NCBI GenBank assembly: GCA_035552195.1
Contig: DASZLU010000158.1
Coordinates: 62,001 to 126,000, forward strand
Direction: 5' to 3'
Source: CAIKMD01 sp035552195
GTDB taxonomy: Bacteria; Pseudomonadota; Alphaproteobacteria; ATCC43930; CGMCC-115725
DNA: 64,000 nt
Position numbers and translations under genes: made by a program
The notes under the pieces: generated by a model
What the model was told of the DNA's origin: nothing
The model's database searches: none
The model's input: the letters and a program-made list of their open reading frames with translations, nothing else
Shown here: in pieces, positions 7,842 through 15,800 of the stretch
Numbering within the stretch: the first letter of the stretch is position 1
How the letters are laid out: every line of letters begins with the position of its first letter

Positions 7842-9164
7842 TCAGTTGCGCACCAGCCGCGCGGCGAAGAAGCCGTCGAGCCCATCGAGCTGGGCAAGGT
7901 GGCAGGGCAGCGTGCGAATATCGCCCTCGGCGCTGATGCATTCCTTAAGGCCGCCGATCTCAGTCGGGTCGACGGGCGAACGTGTTACCGGCGCGCCGCG
8001 CGACAACAGCTTCTCGACTTGCTGCTTGCCCTCCTGCGCTTCGAGTGAGCAGGTGCAATAAACCAGCGTCCCACCCGGCGCGAGCATATCGACCGCCGCG
8101 TTCAGCAGCCGCTCTTGCACCGAGGCGAGACGGGTCACGTCTTCCGGTGTCTTCAGATGCGGCACGTCGGGATGGCGACGGATCGCACCCGTCGCCGTGC
8201 ACGGTGCGTCGAGCAGGATGTATCTCGCCGGCAGCTGCGGCCGCCATTGGATCGCGTCGGCGACATGCGTCTCGGCCTTAAGACGCAGCCGCGAAAGGTT
8301 GGCATTGAGCCGCTCGACGCGCCGTGGCGAACGATCGAGCGCGATGACATGCGCGCCGGCGGCGGCGAGCTGTGCGGTCTTGCCGCCGGGCGCGGCGCAG
8401 AGATCGAGCACGGTCTCGCCGGCGACATCGCCGAAGAGCTTTTCGGGCAACGCGGCGGCGGCGTCCTGCACCCACCATGCGGCCTCGTCGTAGCCCGGCA
8501 GATTGGCGATCGGGCCGCCGGCCTGACGACGCAGCGTGCCGGTGGGCAGCATCACGGCATCGAGCCGCTCGCGCCAGCGTTCGGGATCGCTGCGCACCGA
8601 AATATCGAGTGGCGCTTCGTGCAGATGCGCCATCGCGATGGCGCGCGTCGTCGGCTCGCCATAAGCCTCGCACCAATTGCGCCAGAGCCAGGGCGGCACA
8701 TTGAGATGCGCTTCATCTTGATTGGCGATCAGCGCCGCGCCTTCCTGGCTCAAGCGCCGAAGCACCGCGTTGACGAGACCTTTGTAGGAGAGGAAGCCAC
8801 GCGCTTCGGCGAGATCGACCGAAGTCGCAACGGCGGCATGCGGCGGCGTGCGCAGAAACAACAACTGCGACAGACCGAGCCGTAACAGATCTTGTGTCGC
8901 CGCGGCACGCGCCGGCAGTGGCTTCTCAAGGCAATGTTCGATCAGCGCATCGATCTGTCCCAAGCGGCGCAACACGGTCGCGACGAGCAAGCGCGCGAAA
9001 GCGCGATCGCGCGCCGGCAATTCCGACATCGCGGGATGATCATCGATCGCTTCATCAAGCGGATGTTTTTGCCGAAGCACCGCGCCAATGAGATCGAGAG
9101 CCGCGCCTCGTGCGGAAACAGAACTAGAAGTGCCTCTGACAGCAGACAAACTCGGCATCGTCAT
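7842..9164 (-). CDS. rsmB: 16S rRNA (cytosine-967-C5)-methyltransferase
   Basis: A 440-residue protein with an N-terminal NusB-like helical RNA-binding domain (about 20-150) and a C-terminal SAM-dependent Rossmann methyltransferase. The SAM loop is LDLCAAPGGKT. The two cysteines of the m5C mechanism are in LDAPCTATG and VYCTCSL. It methylates C967 of 16S rRNA. An ATG also occurs two codons downstream (MPSLSAV), so the exact start is uncertain by 6 bases. It ends 63 bases before the Rieske alpha start, on the same strand, so that oxygenase cluster appears to have been placed downstream of this housekeeping gene. Confidence 0.95.
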   Translation of the reverse strand: MTMPSLSAVRGTSSSVSARGAALDLIGAVLRQKHPLDEAIDDHPAMSELPARDRAFARLLVATVLRRLGQIDALIEHCLEKPLPARAAATQDLLRLGLSQLLFLRTPPHAAVATSVDLAEARGFLSYKGLVNAVLRRLSQEGAALIANQDEAHLNVPPWLWRNWCEAYGEPTTRAIAMAHLHEAPLDISVRSDPERWRERLDAVMLPTGTLRRQAGGPIANLPGYDEAAWWVQDAAAALPEKLFGDVAGETVLDLCAAPGGKTAQLAAAGAHVIALDRSPRRVERLNANLSRLRLKAETHVADAIQWRPQLPARYILLDAPCTATGAIRRHPDVPHLKTPEDVTRLASVQERLLNAAVDMLAPGGTLVYCTCSLEAQEGKQQVEKLLSRGAPVTRSPVDPTEIGGLKECISAEGDIRTLPCHLAQLDGLDGFFAARLVRN

Positions 9165-9239
9165 AAACTGGCGCTTACCCCTTGGCGCTTCAATACATAA
9201 AGGCGATCTTAGTTTGGCCGGAAGAACGCCCCAGTTCTG

Positions 9240-9905
9240 TCACTTTGCGCGTGTATTGGCTGCACGGTATGCGTTGAGCAGTCGCGCAAAGTTCGAGCCA
9301 AGGGCCGTCTCGATTTCGGGCTGGTGGCCCAAGCGCGCCAACGCCAGCGCTGCCGCTTCCAATGTCGACAAGCCTTCACGTCGCGGCTCGCGGCGCAATT
9401 TGCCGTAACGCGACGGGTGCTTCGGATTGAGCGCTAGACGCCGGCATTTCAGCACCCATGCGTTGCGCCACCACAACGTCTTCGCCTGGCTCCAGCTACC
9501 GTCCAAAACGATGACGCCGTCGATCTCGGCGAGCGCGCGCTCCTGCTCGGGCAAGGGCGCCCCTTTGCTGTCGATTAGCGTGACCTCGCGATCTTTCGGC
9601 AAGGTCGCGGCGCTCGCGGCACCGAGATAGAGCACGGCCCAGCGCTTCGGATTCACCTCGTGGCCCAATGCCTTGGCGAGGCTCGGCCAGCTCAAGCCGA
9701 CCTTCATCGCTGCGCGCTTCAGATGCAGTACGGTCAGCCGCGCGGTGCCGAGGTCGCGATCCTGCTCTTGCGGGTGCTGCAGGATGAGAAGCGCAACGCG
9801 ATTGTCGATCGGCTCGATGCCTTCGCACACGCAAAGCGGCGTCGGCTTGCCGCAGCGCGGGCATTCGGGCACCCCGTCCGTTATCGTTGCATCGGTGTCG
9901 GTCAT
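9240..9905 (-). CDS. tapT: DTW-domain tRNA-uridine aminocarboxypropyltransferase
   Basis: A 221-residue protein of the DTW family (TapT/TuaA), which transfers the 3-amino-3-carboxypropyl group from SAM to a uridine in tRNA, giving acp3U. It has an N-terminal zinc-ribbon-like CPRCGKPTPLCVC (four cysteines), LLILQHPQEQDR, and the name-giving motif in the form VLDGSWSQAKTLWWRN. It continues with SRYGKLRREP and LSTLEAAALALARLG. All are family marks. It lies 75 bases upstream of rsmB on the same strand, so a pair of RNA-modification genes. Which of the E. coli-type position-47 or other sites is modified is not predictable. Confidence 0.9.
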   Translation of the reverse strand: MTDTDATITDGVPECPRCGKPTPLCVCEGIEPIDNRVALLILQHPQEQDRDLGTARLTVLHLKRAAMKVGLSWPSLAKALGHEVNPKRWAVLYLGAASAATLPKDREVTLIDSKGAPLPEQERALAEIDGVIVLDGSWSQAKTLWWRNAWVLKCRRLALNPKHPSRYGKLRREPRREGLSTLEAAALALARLGHQPEIETALGSNFARLLNAYRAANTRAK

Positions 9906-9982
9906 GGCGCGCTATAGAAGCGCGGCTCCGGGCTCGCAAGCGAACTCTGGCATGCGCTACCGAGGAGAGCCATATTAAGCGC

Positions 9983-10141
9983 ATGGCTGAGCCCAAACCC
10001 GATCCTAAGCCCGCTGCCGCCACCACCGAGCCCGCGTCGAAGCCGCCGGCATCGCGTGAGCGCGAAATCGGCGGCCCGAAAGGCCCCGAGCCGACGCGCT
10101 ACGGCGATTGGGAAATCAACGGCCGTTGCTCGGATTTTTGA
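9983..10141 (+). CDS. DUF1674 (SDHAF4-like succinate dehydrogenase assembly factor)
   Basis: A 52-residue protein starting MAEPKPDPKP at ATG 9983. The first half is proline/alanine rich and presumably disordered. The second half is the invariant family tail (GGPKGPEPTRYGDWEINGRCSDF, residues about 30-52). In mitochondria the homologue SDHAF4 binds flavinylated SdhA and promotes succinate dehydrogenase assembly; the bacterial protein probably acts likewise. Too short to be found by length-filtered callers, but the tail makes it firm. Divergent from tapT. Confidence 0.93.
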   Translation: MAEPKPDPKPAAATTEPASKPPASREREIGGPKGPEPTRYGDWEINGRCSDF

Positions 10142-10164
10142 TCACGCAATAGCGGGAGGGGGCG

Positions 10165-10869
10165 ATGGCCGATTTTCGCGAACGTCATGTGGTCGTGACC
10201 GGCGGGACTGGCGCGCTTGGTACTGCGGTGGTCGGTGAACTCCTGACCAGCGGCGCGATCTGCCATATCCCATACCACGTCGAATCCGAAGAACTGCGTT
10301 TCGCGCATCGCGGCCACCCGCGCGTGACGCTGATCGGCAATGCCAATCTCGGCTCGCAGACGGTGGTGCAGCGGATCTACGACGGCGTGCCGAAGCTCTG
10401 GGCCTCGATCCATCTCGCCGGCGGCTACGCCTCGTGGCCGATCGCCGAAACGGACGAGGCCGAGCTGATGGGCATGGTGCGCAACAACCTGTTGAGCTGT
10501 TTCCTCTGCTGCGCCGCGGCGGTCGCTTCGATCCGCAAGGCCGGCGGCGGCGGGCGCATCGTCAACATCGCCGCAAGGCCGGCGCTCGAGCCGCGCACCG
10601 GCGCCGGTTCGGTCGGCTATACCGTCAGCAAAGCGGGCGTCGCGGCGCTGACCCAATCTCTCGCTGCCGAAGTGGTGAAGGAAGACATCCTCGTCAACGC
10701 GATCGCGCCATCGACGCTCGACACCGAGGCCAATAGGCAAGCGATGCCGAAGGCCGATCATGCGGCTTGGCCGAAACCGGCTGACGTCGCCGCGATTATC
10801 TGCAACCTTGCCGCGCCGAGCAACCGCGTCACCACGGGCGCCGTCATTCCGGTCTACGGCCGCGCTTAG
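10165..10869 (+). CDS. SDR family oxidoreductase with atypical active site
   Basis: A 234-residue Rossmann protein. The nucleotide loop TGGTGALG is at residues about 12-19 and the catalytic YxxxK pair is in YTVSKAGVAALTQSL. The strand that normally provides the catalytic serine reads IVNIAARPALEP, so the serine position is alanine. The remainder (ILVNAIAPSTLDTEANR, and a C-terminal TTGAVIPVYG) is that of a regular classical SDR. Such serine-lacking members exist, and the reaction is unknown. The gene begins 23 bases after the DUF1674 stop with a GGGAGGGGG Shine-Dalgarno-like run and ends in a shared terminator. Confidence 0.85.
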   Translation: MADFRERHVVVTGGTGALGTAVVGELLTSGAICHIPYHVESEELRFAHRGHPRVTLIGNANLGSQTVVQRIYDGVPKLWASIHLAGGYASWPIAETDEAELMGMVRNNLLSCFLCCAAAVASIRKAGGGGRIVNIAARPALEPRTGAGSVGYTVSKAGVAALTQSLAAEVVKEDILVNAIAPSTLDTEANRQAMPKADHAAWPKPADVAAIICNLAAPSNRVTTGAVIPVYGRA

Positions 10870-10893
10870 CCCTTACACGCCTCGCGCAAAAGG

Positions 10894-10924
10894 AAAGGCC
10901 CGGCCGCTTGCGCGCCGGGCCTTT
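10894..10924. terminator. Bidirectional rho-independent terminator
   Basis: A 10-bp perfect stem (AAAGGCCCGG / CCGGGCCTTT) around an 11-base loop, with A-run upstream and T-run downstream. It sits between the convergent SDR and Bax-inhibitor-like genes and can serve both. Confidence 0.88.
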
Positions 10925-10944
10925 GTTGTTCGAGGCGAAGCCGA

Positions 10945-11667
10945 TCAGTTGCGGCGGTTCCCCATCAACTGCAGCAGCATCATGAAGAGGTTGACGAAAT
11001 CGAGGTAGAGCGACAACGCGCCCATGATCGCCTTCTTGCCGGCGATGACGGCGCTGTCGCCTTCCCAATACATCTCTTTGATCCGCTGCGTGTCCCAGGC
11101 GGTCAGGCCGGTGAAGACCAGCACGCCGATCACCGAAATCGCGAAGAGGATCGCGGGCGAACCAACGAATATGTTCACGATGCTCGCGATGACGATGCCG
11201 ATAAGACCCATGAAGAGGAACGAGCCGAAGCGCGAGAGATCGCTCTTGGTGGTGTAGCCGTAAAGGCTCATGGCGAGGAACGTCGCGGCGGTGATGAAGA
11301 ACACCTCGGCGATACTCGTGCCGGTGTAGACGAGGAAGATCGTCGACATCGAGAGGCCCATGACCGCCGAATAGCCCCAGAACGTCGCCTGTGTCGCACC
11401 CAGGCTCATGCGCTGAATCCCAAAGCTCAGCACCATGACGAAAGCCAGCGGCGCGAAGATCAGCACGTACAAGAGCGGCGAATGCTGCAGCGCCAGCTGG
11501 TACACGAAGCCTTGGCTGAACCAGGCGACGAGGCCGGTTACGACGAGCGCGCCGGCCATATAGTTGTAGACGCGCAGCATGTAGCTGCGCAGGCCGGCGT
11601 CGATGCCGACCGAGCGATCGGCAGCACTAGCGCTGGCTGACCAGCGATTGGTGGGATCATATGACAT
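10945..11667 (-). CDS. Bax inhibitor-1/YccA family membrane protein
   Basis: A 240-residue inner-membrane protein with seven predicted hydrophobic spans from residue about 34 onward (for example GALVVTGLVAWF, LAFVMVLSFGI, AVMGLSMSTIFLVYTG, FFITAATFLAMSLYGYTT, LFMGLIGIVIASIV, AISVIGVLVFTGLTAWDTQRI) and a C-terminal LYLDFVNLFMMLLQLMG. This is the BI-1/TMBIM fold, with the acidic Asp in TAWDTQ. Bacterial members are proton-sensitive calcium leak channels or modulators of membrane-protein quality control (YccA/FtsH). Monocistronic. Confidence 0.93.
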   Translation of the reverse strand: MSYDPTNRWSASASAADRSVGIDAGLRSYMLRVYNYMAGALVVTGLVAWFSQGFVYQLALQHSPLLYVLIFAPLAFVMVLSFGIQRMSLGATQATFWGYSAVMGLSMSTIFLVYTGTSIAEVFFITAATFLAMSLYGYTTKSDLSRFGSFLFMGLIGIVIASIVNIFVGSPAILFAISVIGVLVFTGLTAWDTQRIKEMYWEGDSAVIAGKKAIMGALSLYLDFVNLFMMLLQLMGNRRN

Positions 11668-11702
11668 TGGGAAAACCCCCGTGGAGGCCTAGGAATAGGA
11701 AC

Positions 11703-11774
11703 TTGGCAAGGATATTGGCAGGTCCAGCGGCGAATTCAATGCTGTTTGTGCTGCGTTGTCTGCCAAGACTTGGC
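11703..11774. promoter_or_regulatory. Cluster of TTGGC/GCCAA half-sites in a divergent promoter region
   Basis: The intergenic region between the BI-1 gene (minus) and the GMC dehydrogenase (plus) holds TTGGC at 11703-11707 and 11715-11719, and a perfect odd palindrome GCCAAG-A-CTTGGC at 11762-11774 that contains two more half-sites. The repetition suggests binding of a dimeric regulator. Its identity is unknown and no regulator gene is adjacent. Confidence 0.35.
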
Positions 11775-11819
11775 GGAATCGAGCCTGTTTTCGGTTAAAA
11801 TCGCTGTCAGGGTGGAAAA

Positions 11820-13460
11820 ATGCTCAAGCGCGACACCTACGACTACATCATCATTGGCGCCGGTTCTGCCGGTTGCACGTTGGCGCATCGGTTGACCGAG
11901 GATGGCGGCGCCAGCGTGCTGCTGCTCGAAGCCGGCGGCTGGGACCGCGATTTCTGGCTACACATACCGCTCGCCTGGGGGCGCAACGTGCTGCAGCGCC
12001 GGGCCGATTGGATGTATTCGAGCGAAGCCGAGCCCGGTACCGCCAACCGCGCGATTGCCATTAATCGCGGCAAAGTGGTCGGCGGTTCGTCGTCGATCAA
12101 CGGGCTGGCTTATGTGCGCGGCCATCGTGGCGATTACGATCGCTGGGCGGAATCGGGCCTTGATCGGTGGTCCTATGCGCATGTGTTGCCCTATTTCCGG
12201 CGTCAAGAACGCTGGCAGGGTGGGGCCAGCGCCTATCGCGGCGGCGACGGGCCGCTCTCGACGATCGAGCCGCAATCGGACGATCCGATCAATGATGCGA
12301 TCATCGAGGCGGGCAAAAGCGCCGGTTTTCCGTTCACGCCCGATTACAACGGCGCGCAGCAGGAAGGGTTCTGCCGCAGCCAGTCGACGATCAAGAACGG
12401 CAAACGGTGCAGCGCGGCGGTCGCTTATCTTCATCCGGCGCTGGAGCGTGGCAGCGATATTACCGTCGAAATCCACGCGCTGGCGCGGCGCTTGATCTTC
12501 GCCGGCGGGCGCGCGGTCGGCATCGAATACGAGCAGCACAACGAGGTCAAAGTCGCGCGCGCCGAGCGCGAGGTGATTCTGTGCGGCGGCGCGATCAATT
12601 CGCCGCAATTGCTGATGCTGTCGGGGATCGGCGACGGCGACGAACTCCGCCGACACGGCATCTTCGTCAATCTGCATCAGCCGCATGTCGGCAAGAATCT
12701 GCAGGACCATATGGGCGCTTCGGTCGAAGCGATCCGCACCGAGCCGGGGCCGCTGCAGAAAGGATTGCGGCTCGATCGTATCGCGATCGATCTGGCGCGC
12801 GCGCATTTCTTTGGCACGGGCCCCGCGGCGACGGTCATGAACAACGTGCAGGCCTATCTGAAAAGCGATCCGTCGCAGCAAATGCCCGACATCCAGCTTC
12901 TGTTCCGCGTCGCGCCGCTCGACGCCGGCGCTTACTTGCCACCCTTCAAGCCGGCGTATCTCGACGGCTATGGCGTGCGCGCGGTGGTGCTGCGCCCCGA
13001 AAGCCGCGGTCACCTCGCGCTCGCCTCGCCCGATCCGCGCCAGGCGATCCGCATCGCGCCGAATTTCTTTTCGCGCGACAAGGATCTGAAAGCGATCCGC
13101 GACGGCATGCGCATGGCGCGTGAGGTCTTCGCGCAAGCGCCGCTCAAGCGCTTCGGCGAGGTCGAGAGCGCGCCCGGCGTCGATAAGCGCAGCGATGCCG
13201 AGCTCGACGCGTTCATTCGTGCGACCGCGACGACGGTCTATCACCCGCTCGGCACCTGCAAGATGGGCGGCGCGCGCGATGAGAGCGCGGTGGTCGACGC
13301 CGAACTCAAGGTCAAAGGCATTGACGGGCTACGCGTCGTCGACGCCTCGGTGATGCCCGATCTGGTCGGCGGCAACATCAATGCGCCGGTGATCATGATT
13401 GCCGAGAAGGCTGCCGACATGATCCGCGGCCGCACGCCGCTCGCGCCGGTGAATGTCTAA
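11820..13460 (+). CDS. GMC oxidoreductase, choline/alcohol dehydrogenase type
   Basis: A 546-residue FAD enzyme. Residues about 6-35 form the FAD fold (YIIIGAGSAGCTLAHRL, ending LLLEAGG). The GMC signature 1 region (GRGKVVGGSSSINGLAYVRG-like) lies near residue 85. The C-terminal domain has HPLGTCKMGG with the catalytic His and NINAPVIMIAEKAADMI with the catalytic Asn. It oxidises a primary alcohol such as choline, PEG-aldehyde or a long-chain alcohol; the close family (BetA/AlkJ) does not allow a specific substrate to be stated. No betB or betI is near, which argues against osmoprotective choline oxidation. Monocistronic. Confidence 0.92.
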   Translation: MLKRDTYDYIIIGAGSAGCTLAHRLTEDGGASVLLLEAGGWDRDFWLHIPLAWGRNVLQRRADWMYSSEAEPGTANRAIAINRGKVVGGSSSINGLAYVRGHRGDYDRWAESGLDRWSYAHVLPYFRRQERWQGGASAYRGGDGPLSTIEPQSDDPINDAIIEAGKSAGFPFTPDYNGAQQEGFCRSQSTIKNGKRCSAAVAYLHPALERGSDITVEIHALARRLIFAGGRAVGIEYEQHNEVKVARAEREVILCGGAINSPQLLMLSGIGDGDELRRHGIFVNLHQPHVGKNLQDHMGASVEAIRTEPGPLQKGLRLDRIAIDLARAHFFGTGPAATVMNNVQAYLKSDPSQQMPDIQLLFRVAPLDAGAYLPPFKPAYLDGYGVRAVVLRPESRGHLALASPDPRQAIRIAPNFFSRDKDLKAIRDGMRMAREVFAQAPLKRFGEVESAPGVDKRSDAELDAFIRATATTVYHPLGTCKMGGARDESAVVDAELKVKGIDGLRVVDASVMPDLVGGNINAPVIMIAEKAADMIRGRTPLAPVNV

Positions 13461-13497
13461 GCCCAACCTCTGATCTCGCGGCAGGCCACGAAGATCG

Positions 13498-13543
13498 TTG
13501 ACTCGCGCGCGGCCGCCGTGATATTTAACCGAGTAGTTAAATA
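13498..13543 (+). promoter_or_regulatory. Promoter and ArsR-type palindromic operator of the ArsR-SRPBCC operon
   Basis: A -35 TTGACT (13498-13503) and -10 TATTTA (13522-13527) are separated by 18 bases. The -10 lies inside a perfect inverted repeat TATTTAAC-N6-GTTAAATA (13522-13543), just before the Shine-Dalgarno AGAGG. This is the classic place and shape of the operator used by the ArsR-like autoregulator of SRPBCC operons, which would block RNA polymerase. Confidence 0.8.
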
Positions 13544-13557
13544 AAGAGGCATTGGCT

Positions 13558-13899
13558 GTGGCGCAACTTCCGCTCGATAGTGTCTTTGGCGCGCTGGCCG
13601 ATCCGGTGCGGCGAGCGATCGTCGAGCGGTTGATGCAGCGCGGTGAGCTGGCCGCCGGCGACATCGCGGCGAATTTCGATATCAGCTTTCCGGCGATCTC
13701 GCGCCACCTGCGCGTCCTCGAAGACGCCGGGTTGATCCAGCGTCGGGCCGAAAAGCAAAAGCGCCTGGTGCGCGCGCGGCCCGAGACTTTAGCGCTGGCG
13801 CAATCCTGGATCGAGCAACAGCGCGCGCATTGGAGCGCCGCTCTCGATCGCCTCGAAGTAGTATTGGCGGCTGAAACACCGAAGGGGAGCAAGACATGA
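13558..13899 (+). CDS. ArsR/SmtB-family winged-helix repressor
   Basis: A 113-residue regulator. GTG 13558 (MAQLPLDSVFGALADPVRR) fits the AGAGG ribosome site better than the TTG two codons upstream. It has the family opening ALADPVRRAIVERL, a helix-turn-helix at about 35-70 (GDIAANFDISFPAISRHLRVLEDAGLI) and the wing QRRAEKQKRLVRA. No cysteine metal site is visible, so it belongs to the metal-independent group that controls a SRPBCC gene next door. It overlaps the following gene by 4 bases (ATGA) and has its own operator in front. Confidence 0.93.
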   Translation: MAQLPLDSVFGALADPVRRAIVERLMQRGELAAGDIAANFDISFPAISRHLRVLEDAGLIQRRAEKQKRLVRARPETLALAQSWIEQQRAHWSAALDRLEVVLAAETPKGSKT

Positions 13900-14339
13900 G
13901 TGATAGCGTGATGCATTTGGAGCGTTTGATTGCGGCGCCGCCGGATCGCGTCTTCGCGCACTGGGTCGAGCCGGCGTTGCTGGTGAAATGGTGGGGGCCG
14001 GAAGGCGCCAACATTCCCGAGCACAAGATCGATGTGCGGCCCGGCGGCGCCTGGCGCACGACCATGGGCTTTGCCGACGGCAAGCGCATGACGGTGAGCG
14101 GCATCTATCGCACGATCGATGCGCCGAAGCGTTTGGTCTTCACCTGGGCGTGGGAAGACGACAAGGGCGTGCGCGGCCACGAGACCGAGGTCACCATCGA
14201 TTTCGCTCCCGCGCCCGGCGGCACCAAAATCTCGATCACGCAACAAGCCTTCGAAACGGCTGAAAGCCGCGACCAGCATCAGCGCGGCTGGAATTCGACC
14301 CTCAACTGCCTCGACCAACTTCTCAGCGGAGGAAAATGA
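13896..14339 (+). CDS. SRPBCC (AHSA1/START-like) domain protein
   Basis: A 147-residue single-domain protein of the Activator of Hsp90 ATPase homologue 1 type. Opening LERLIAAPPDRVFAHWVEPALLVKWWGP, middle VRPGGAWRTTMGFADGKRM, and end HQRGWNSTLNCLDQLL are diagnostic. These proteins form a hydrophobic cavity that binds a small lipophilic molecule. The translation-coupled ArsR partner suggests the ligand, or stress from it, is the signal. Ligand unknown. Confidence 0.92.
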   Translation: MSDSVMHLERLIAAPPDRVFAHWVEPALLVKWWGPEGANIPEHKIDVRPGGAWRTTMGFADGKRMTVSGIYRTIDAPKRLVFTWAWEDDKGVRGHETEVTIDFAPAPGGTKISITQQAFETAESRDQHQRGWNSTLNCLDQLLSGGK

Positions 14340-14341
14340 TC

Positions 14342-14989
14342 ATGGCCACCGTGGAAATTCTCGGCTTCGCACCCTCGACCTACACGCGCGTCGCGCGCAT
14401 GGCCTGCGAGGAAAAGGGCGTGCCTTACGAGCTGAGGCCTTTGCCGCCCCATTCGCCCGAGGTATCGGCAATCCATCCGTTCGGCAAAATCCCGGCGCTG
14501 CGCCACGGCGATTTCGAGCTCTGCGAATCGAAAGCCATCGCCGATTATCTCGACCGCAGCTTCGACGGTCCGGCGCTCTTTCCCGGCGACGCACGCGAGC
14601 GGGCGCGGGCCGAGCAATGGGTCTCGATCGTCAACACGGTGATGGATCCGGTGATGGTCCGCACCTATCTCTTCGGCTATTTCTTCCCAAAGACGGCCGA
14701 CGGCTCGCCGGATCGCGCGGCGATCGACGGTGCCTTGCCCGCGTTGAAAGAGCAAATCGCTATCCTCGACAAAGCCGTCGCGCCGACCGGCTATCTCGCC
14801 GGCGATCGCTACTCCTTCGCCGACATAAATCTCATGGCGATCCTGTTCTACGTCGGCAGGATGCCGGAAGGTGCCGAGGCCTTGCGCAATGCGAAGTCGC
14901 TTTCCGCTTACTATGATCGCAACGCGCAGCGGCCCAGCTTCAAGAACACAGTCCCGCCGCCGCCTCCGGCGCAGCAGGCGAAAAGCTGA
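14342..14989 (+). CDS. Glutathione S-transferase family protein
   Basis: Starts at ATG 14342, placed 9 bases after GGAGG; an ATG 6 bases earlier overlaps the preceding stop but is too near the ribosome site. 215 residues: N-terminal thioredoxin-like domain (ATVEILGFAPSTYTRVARMACEEKGVPYEL, cis-proline loop GKIPAL, ESKAIADYLD) and all-helical C-terminal domain ending in a proline-rich tail. The N-terminal catalytic position holds Ser-Thr-Tyr rather than Cys. It probably conjugates or reduces electrophiles with glutathione. Third gene of the ArsR operon. Confidence 0.9.
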   Translation: MATVEILGFAPSTYTRVARMACEEKGVPYELRPLPPHSPEVSAIHPFGKIPALRHGDFELCESKAIADYLDRSFDGPALFPGDARERARAEQWVSIVNTVMDPVMVRTYLFGYFFPKTADGSPDRAAIDGALPALKEQIAILDKAVAPTGYLAGDRYSFADINLMAILFYVGRMPEGAEALRNAKSLSAYYDRNAQRPSFKNTVPPPPPAQQAKS

Positions 14990-15004
14990 AGGAGAAACAC
15001 ACAT

Positions 15005-15724
15005 ATGACCGGGCATCCGATCGTCTCGCATGAGGAATGGCTCGCGTCGCGCCAACGCTTGCTGGCTGAAGAGAAAGCCTTCAACCAAGTGCGCGACCGA
15101 TTGAGCGCGGCGCGGCGCGCGCTGCCGTGGGAGAACGCCGAGGACTATCGTTTCGCCGGCCCTCAGGGCGAGGTGCGGCTCTCGGATCTCTTTCGCGGCC
15201 GCTCGCAGCTCATCATCTATCACCTGATGTTCCATCCCGATTGGAACGCGGCATGCAAGAGCTGCTCGTTCTGGGCAGATAATTTCGAACGTGCGATCGT
15301 CCATCTCAACGCGCGCGACACCAATCTCGCGGCGGTGTCGCGCGCGCCGATCGACAAGCTCGACGCGTTCAAGAAGCGTATGGGCTGGAGCTTCGAATGG
15401 GTGTCGTGTGGCCCGAACGGCAGCTTCAATCGCGATCTCGGCGTCAATTTCACGCCCGAAGAGACCAAGGCGACGGACAAGAATTACAATTACGGCACCA
15501 CCCATTTCCGCATGGAAGACGCGCCCGGCCTCAGCGTCTTTGCCAAGGACGAGACCGGCGCGCTCTATCACACGTATTCGACCTATTCGCGCGGTCTCGA
15601 TATGCTCAACGGCGCCTATCACTATCTCGATATCGTGCCGAAAGGCCGCGGCGAGGAAGGCATGCCGCACCCGATGGCGTGGGTTCGCTTGCACGACGAA
15701 TACGCAAAGAGCGACGGGCGCTGA
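15005..15724 (+). CDS. DUF899 family (thioredoxin-like) protein
   Basis: A 239-residue cytoplasmic protein with the DUF899 pattern: SHEEWLASRQRLLAEEKAFN at the start, LPW, LIIYHLMFHPDW, CKSCSFWADNF (CxxC), VSRAPIDKLDAFKKRMGW and the C-terminal YSTYSRGLDMLNGAYHYLD. The fold is thioredoxin-like, but the chemistry of the family is not established. An AAGGAGAAA ribosome site precedes the ATG. It is the last gene of the ArsR-SRPBCC-GST cluster; ArsR-SRPBCC-DUF899 sets recur in proteobacteria. Confidence 0.9.
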   Translation: MTGHPIVSHEEWLASRQRLLAEEKAFNQVRDRLSAARRALPWENAEDYRFAGPQGEVRLSDLFRGRSQLIIYHLMFHPDWNAACKSCSFWADNFERAIVHLNARDTNLAAVSRAPIDKLDAFKKRMGWSFEWVSCGPNGSFNRDLGVNFTPEETKATDKNYNYGTTHFRMEDAPGLSVFAKDETGALYHTYSTYSRGLDMLNGAYHYLDIVPKGRGEEGMPHPMAWVRLHDEYAKSDGR

Positions 15725-15732
15725 CGGGCCGA

Positions 15733-15776
15733 TTGATTTAGGTCAATCGCGCGGGTCGGCGATCCCTCCATACTTT
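15733..15776 (+). promoter_or_regulatory. FNR/FixK-type box with class II promoter geometry
   Basis: TTGAT-TTAG-GTCAA at 15733-15746 matches the TTGAT-N4-RTCAA form of FNR/FixK/CRP-family sites and sits in a larger palindrome CGATTGA...TCAATCG. A -10-like TACTTT follows at 15771-15776, which puts the centre of the box about 42 bases upstream of the expected start point, the classical activating position. It would make the SHOCT protein gene oxygen- or redox-responsive. Confidence 0.65.
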
Positions 15777-15800
15777 GCAAAACGCTAGAGGAGATCGTCC

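Noticed and set aside
11958..13244. 428-codon minus frame opposite the GMC gene
   Set aside because: Antisense shadow of a clearly recognised enzyme; composition His/Arg/Asp-rich, no ribosome site.
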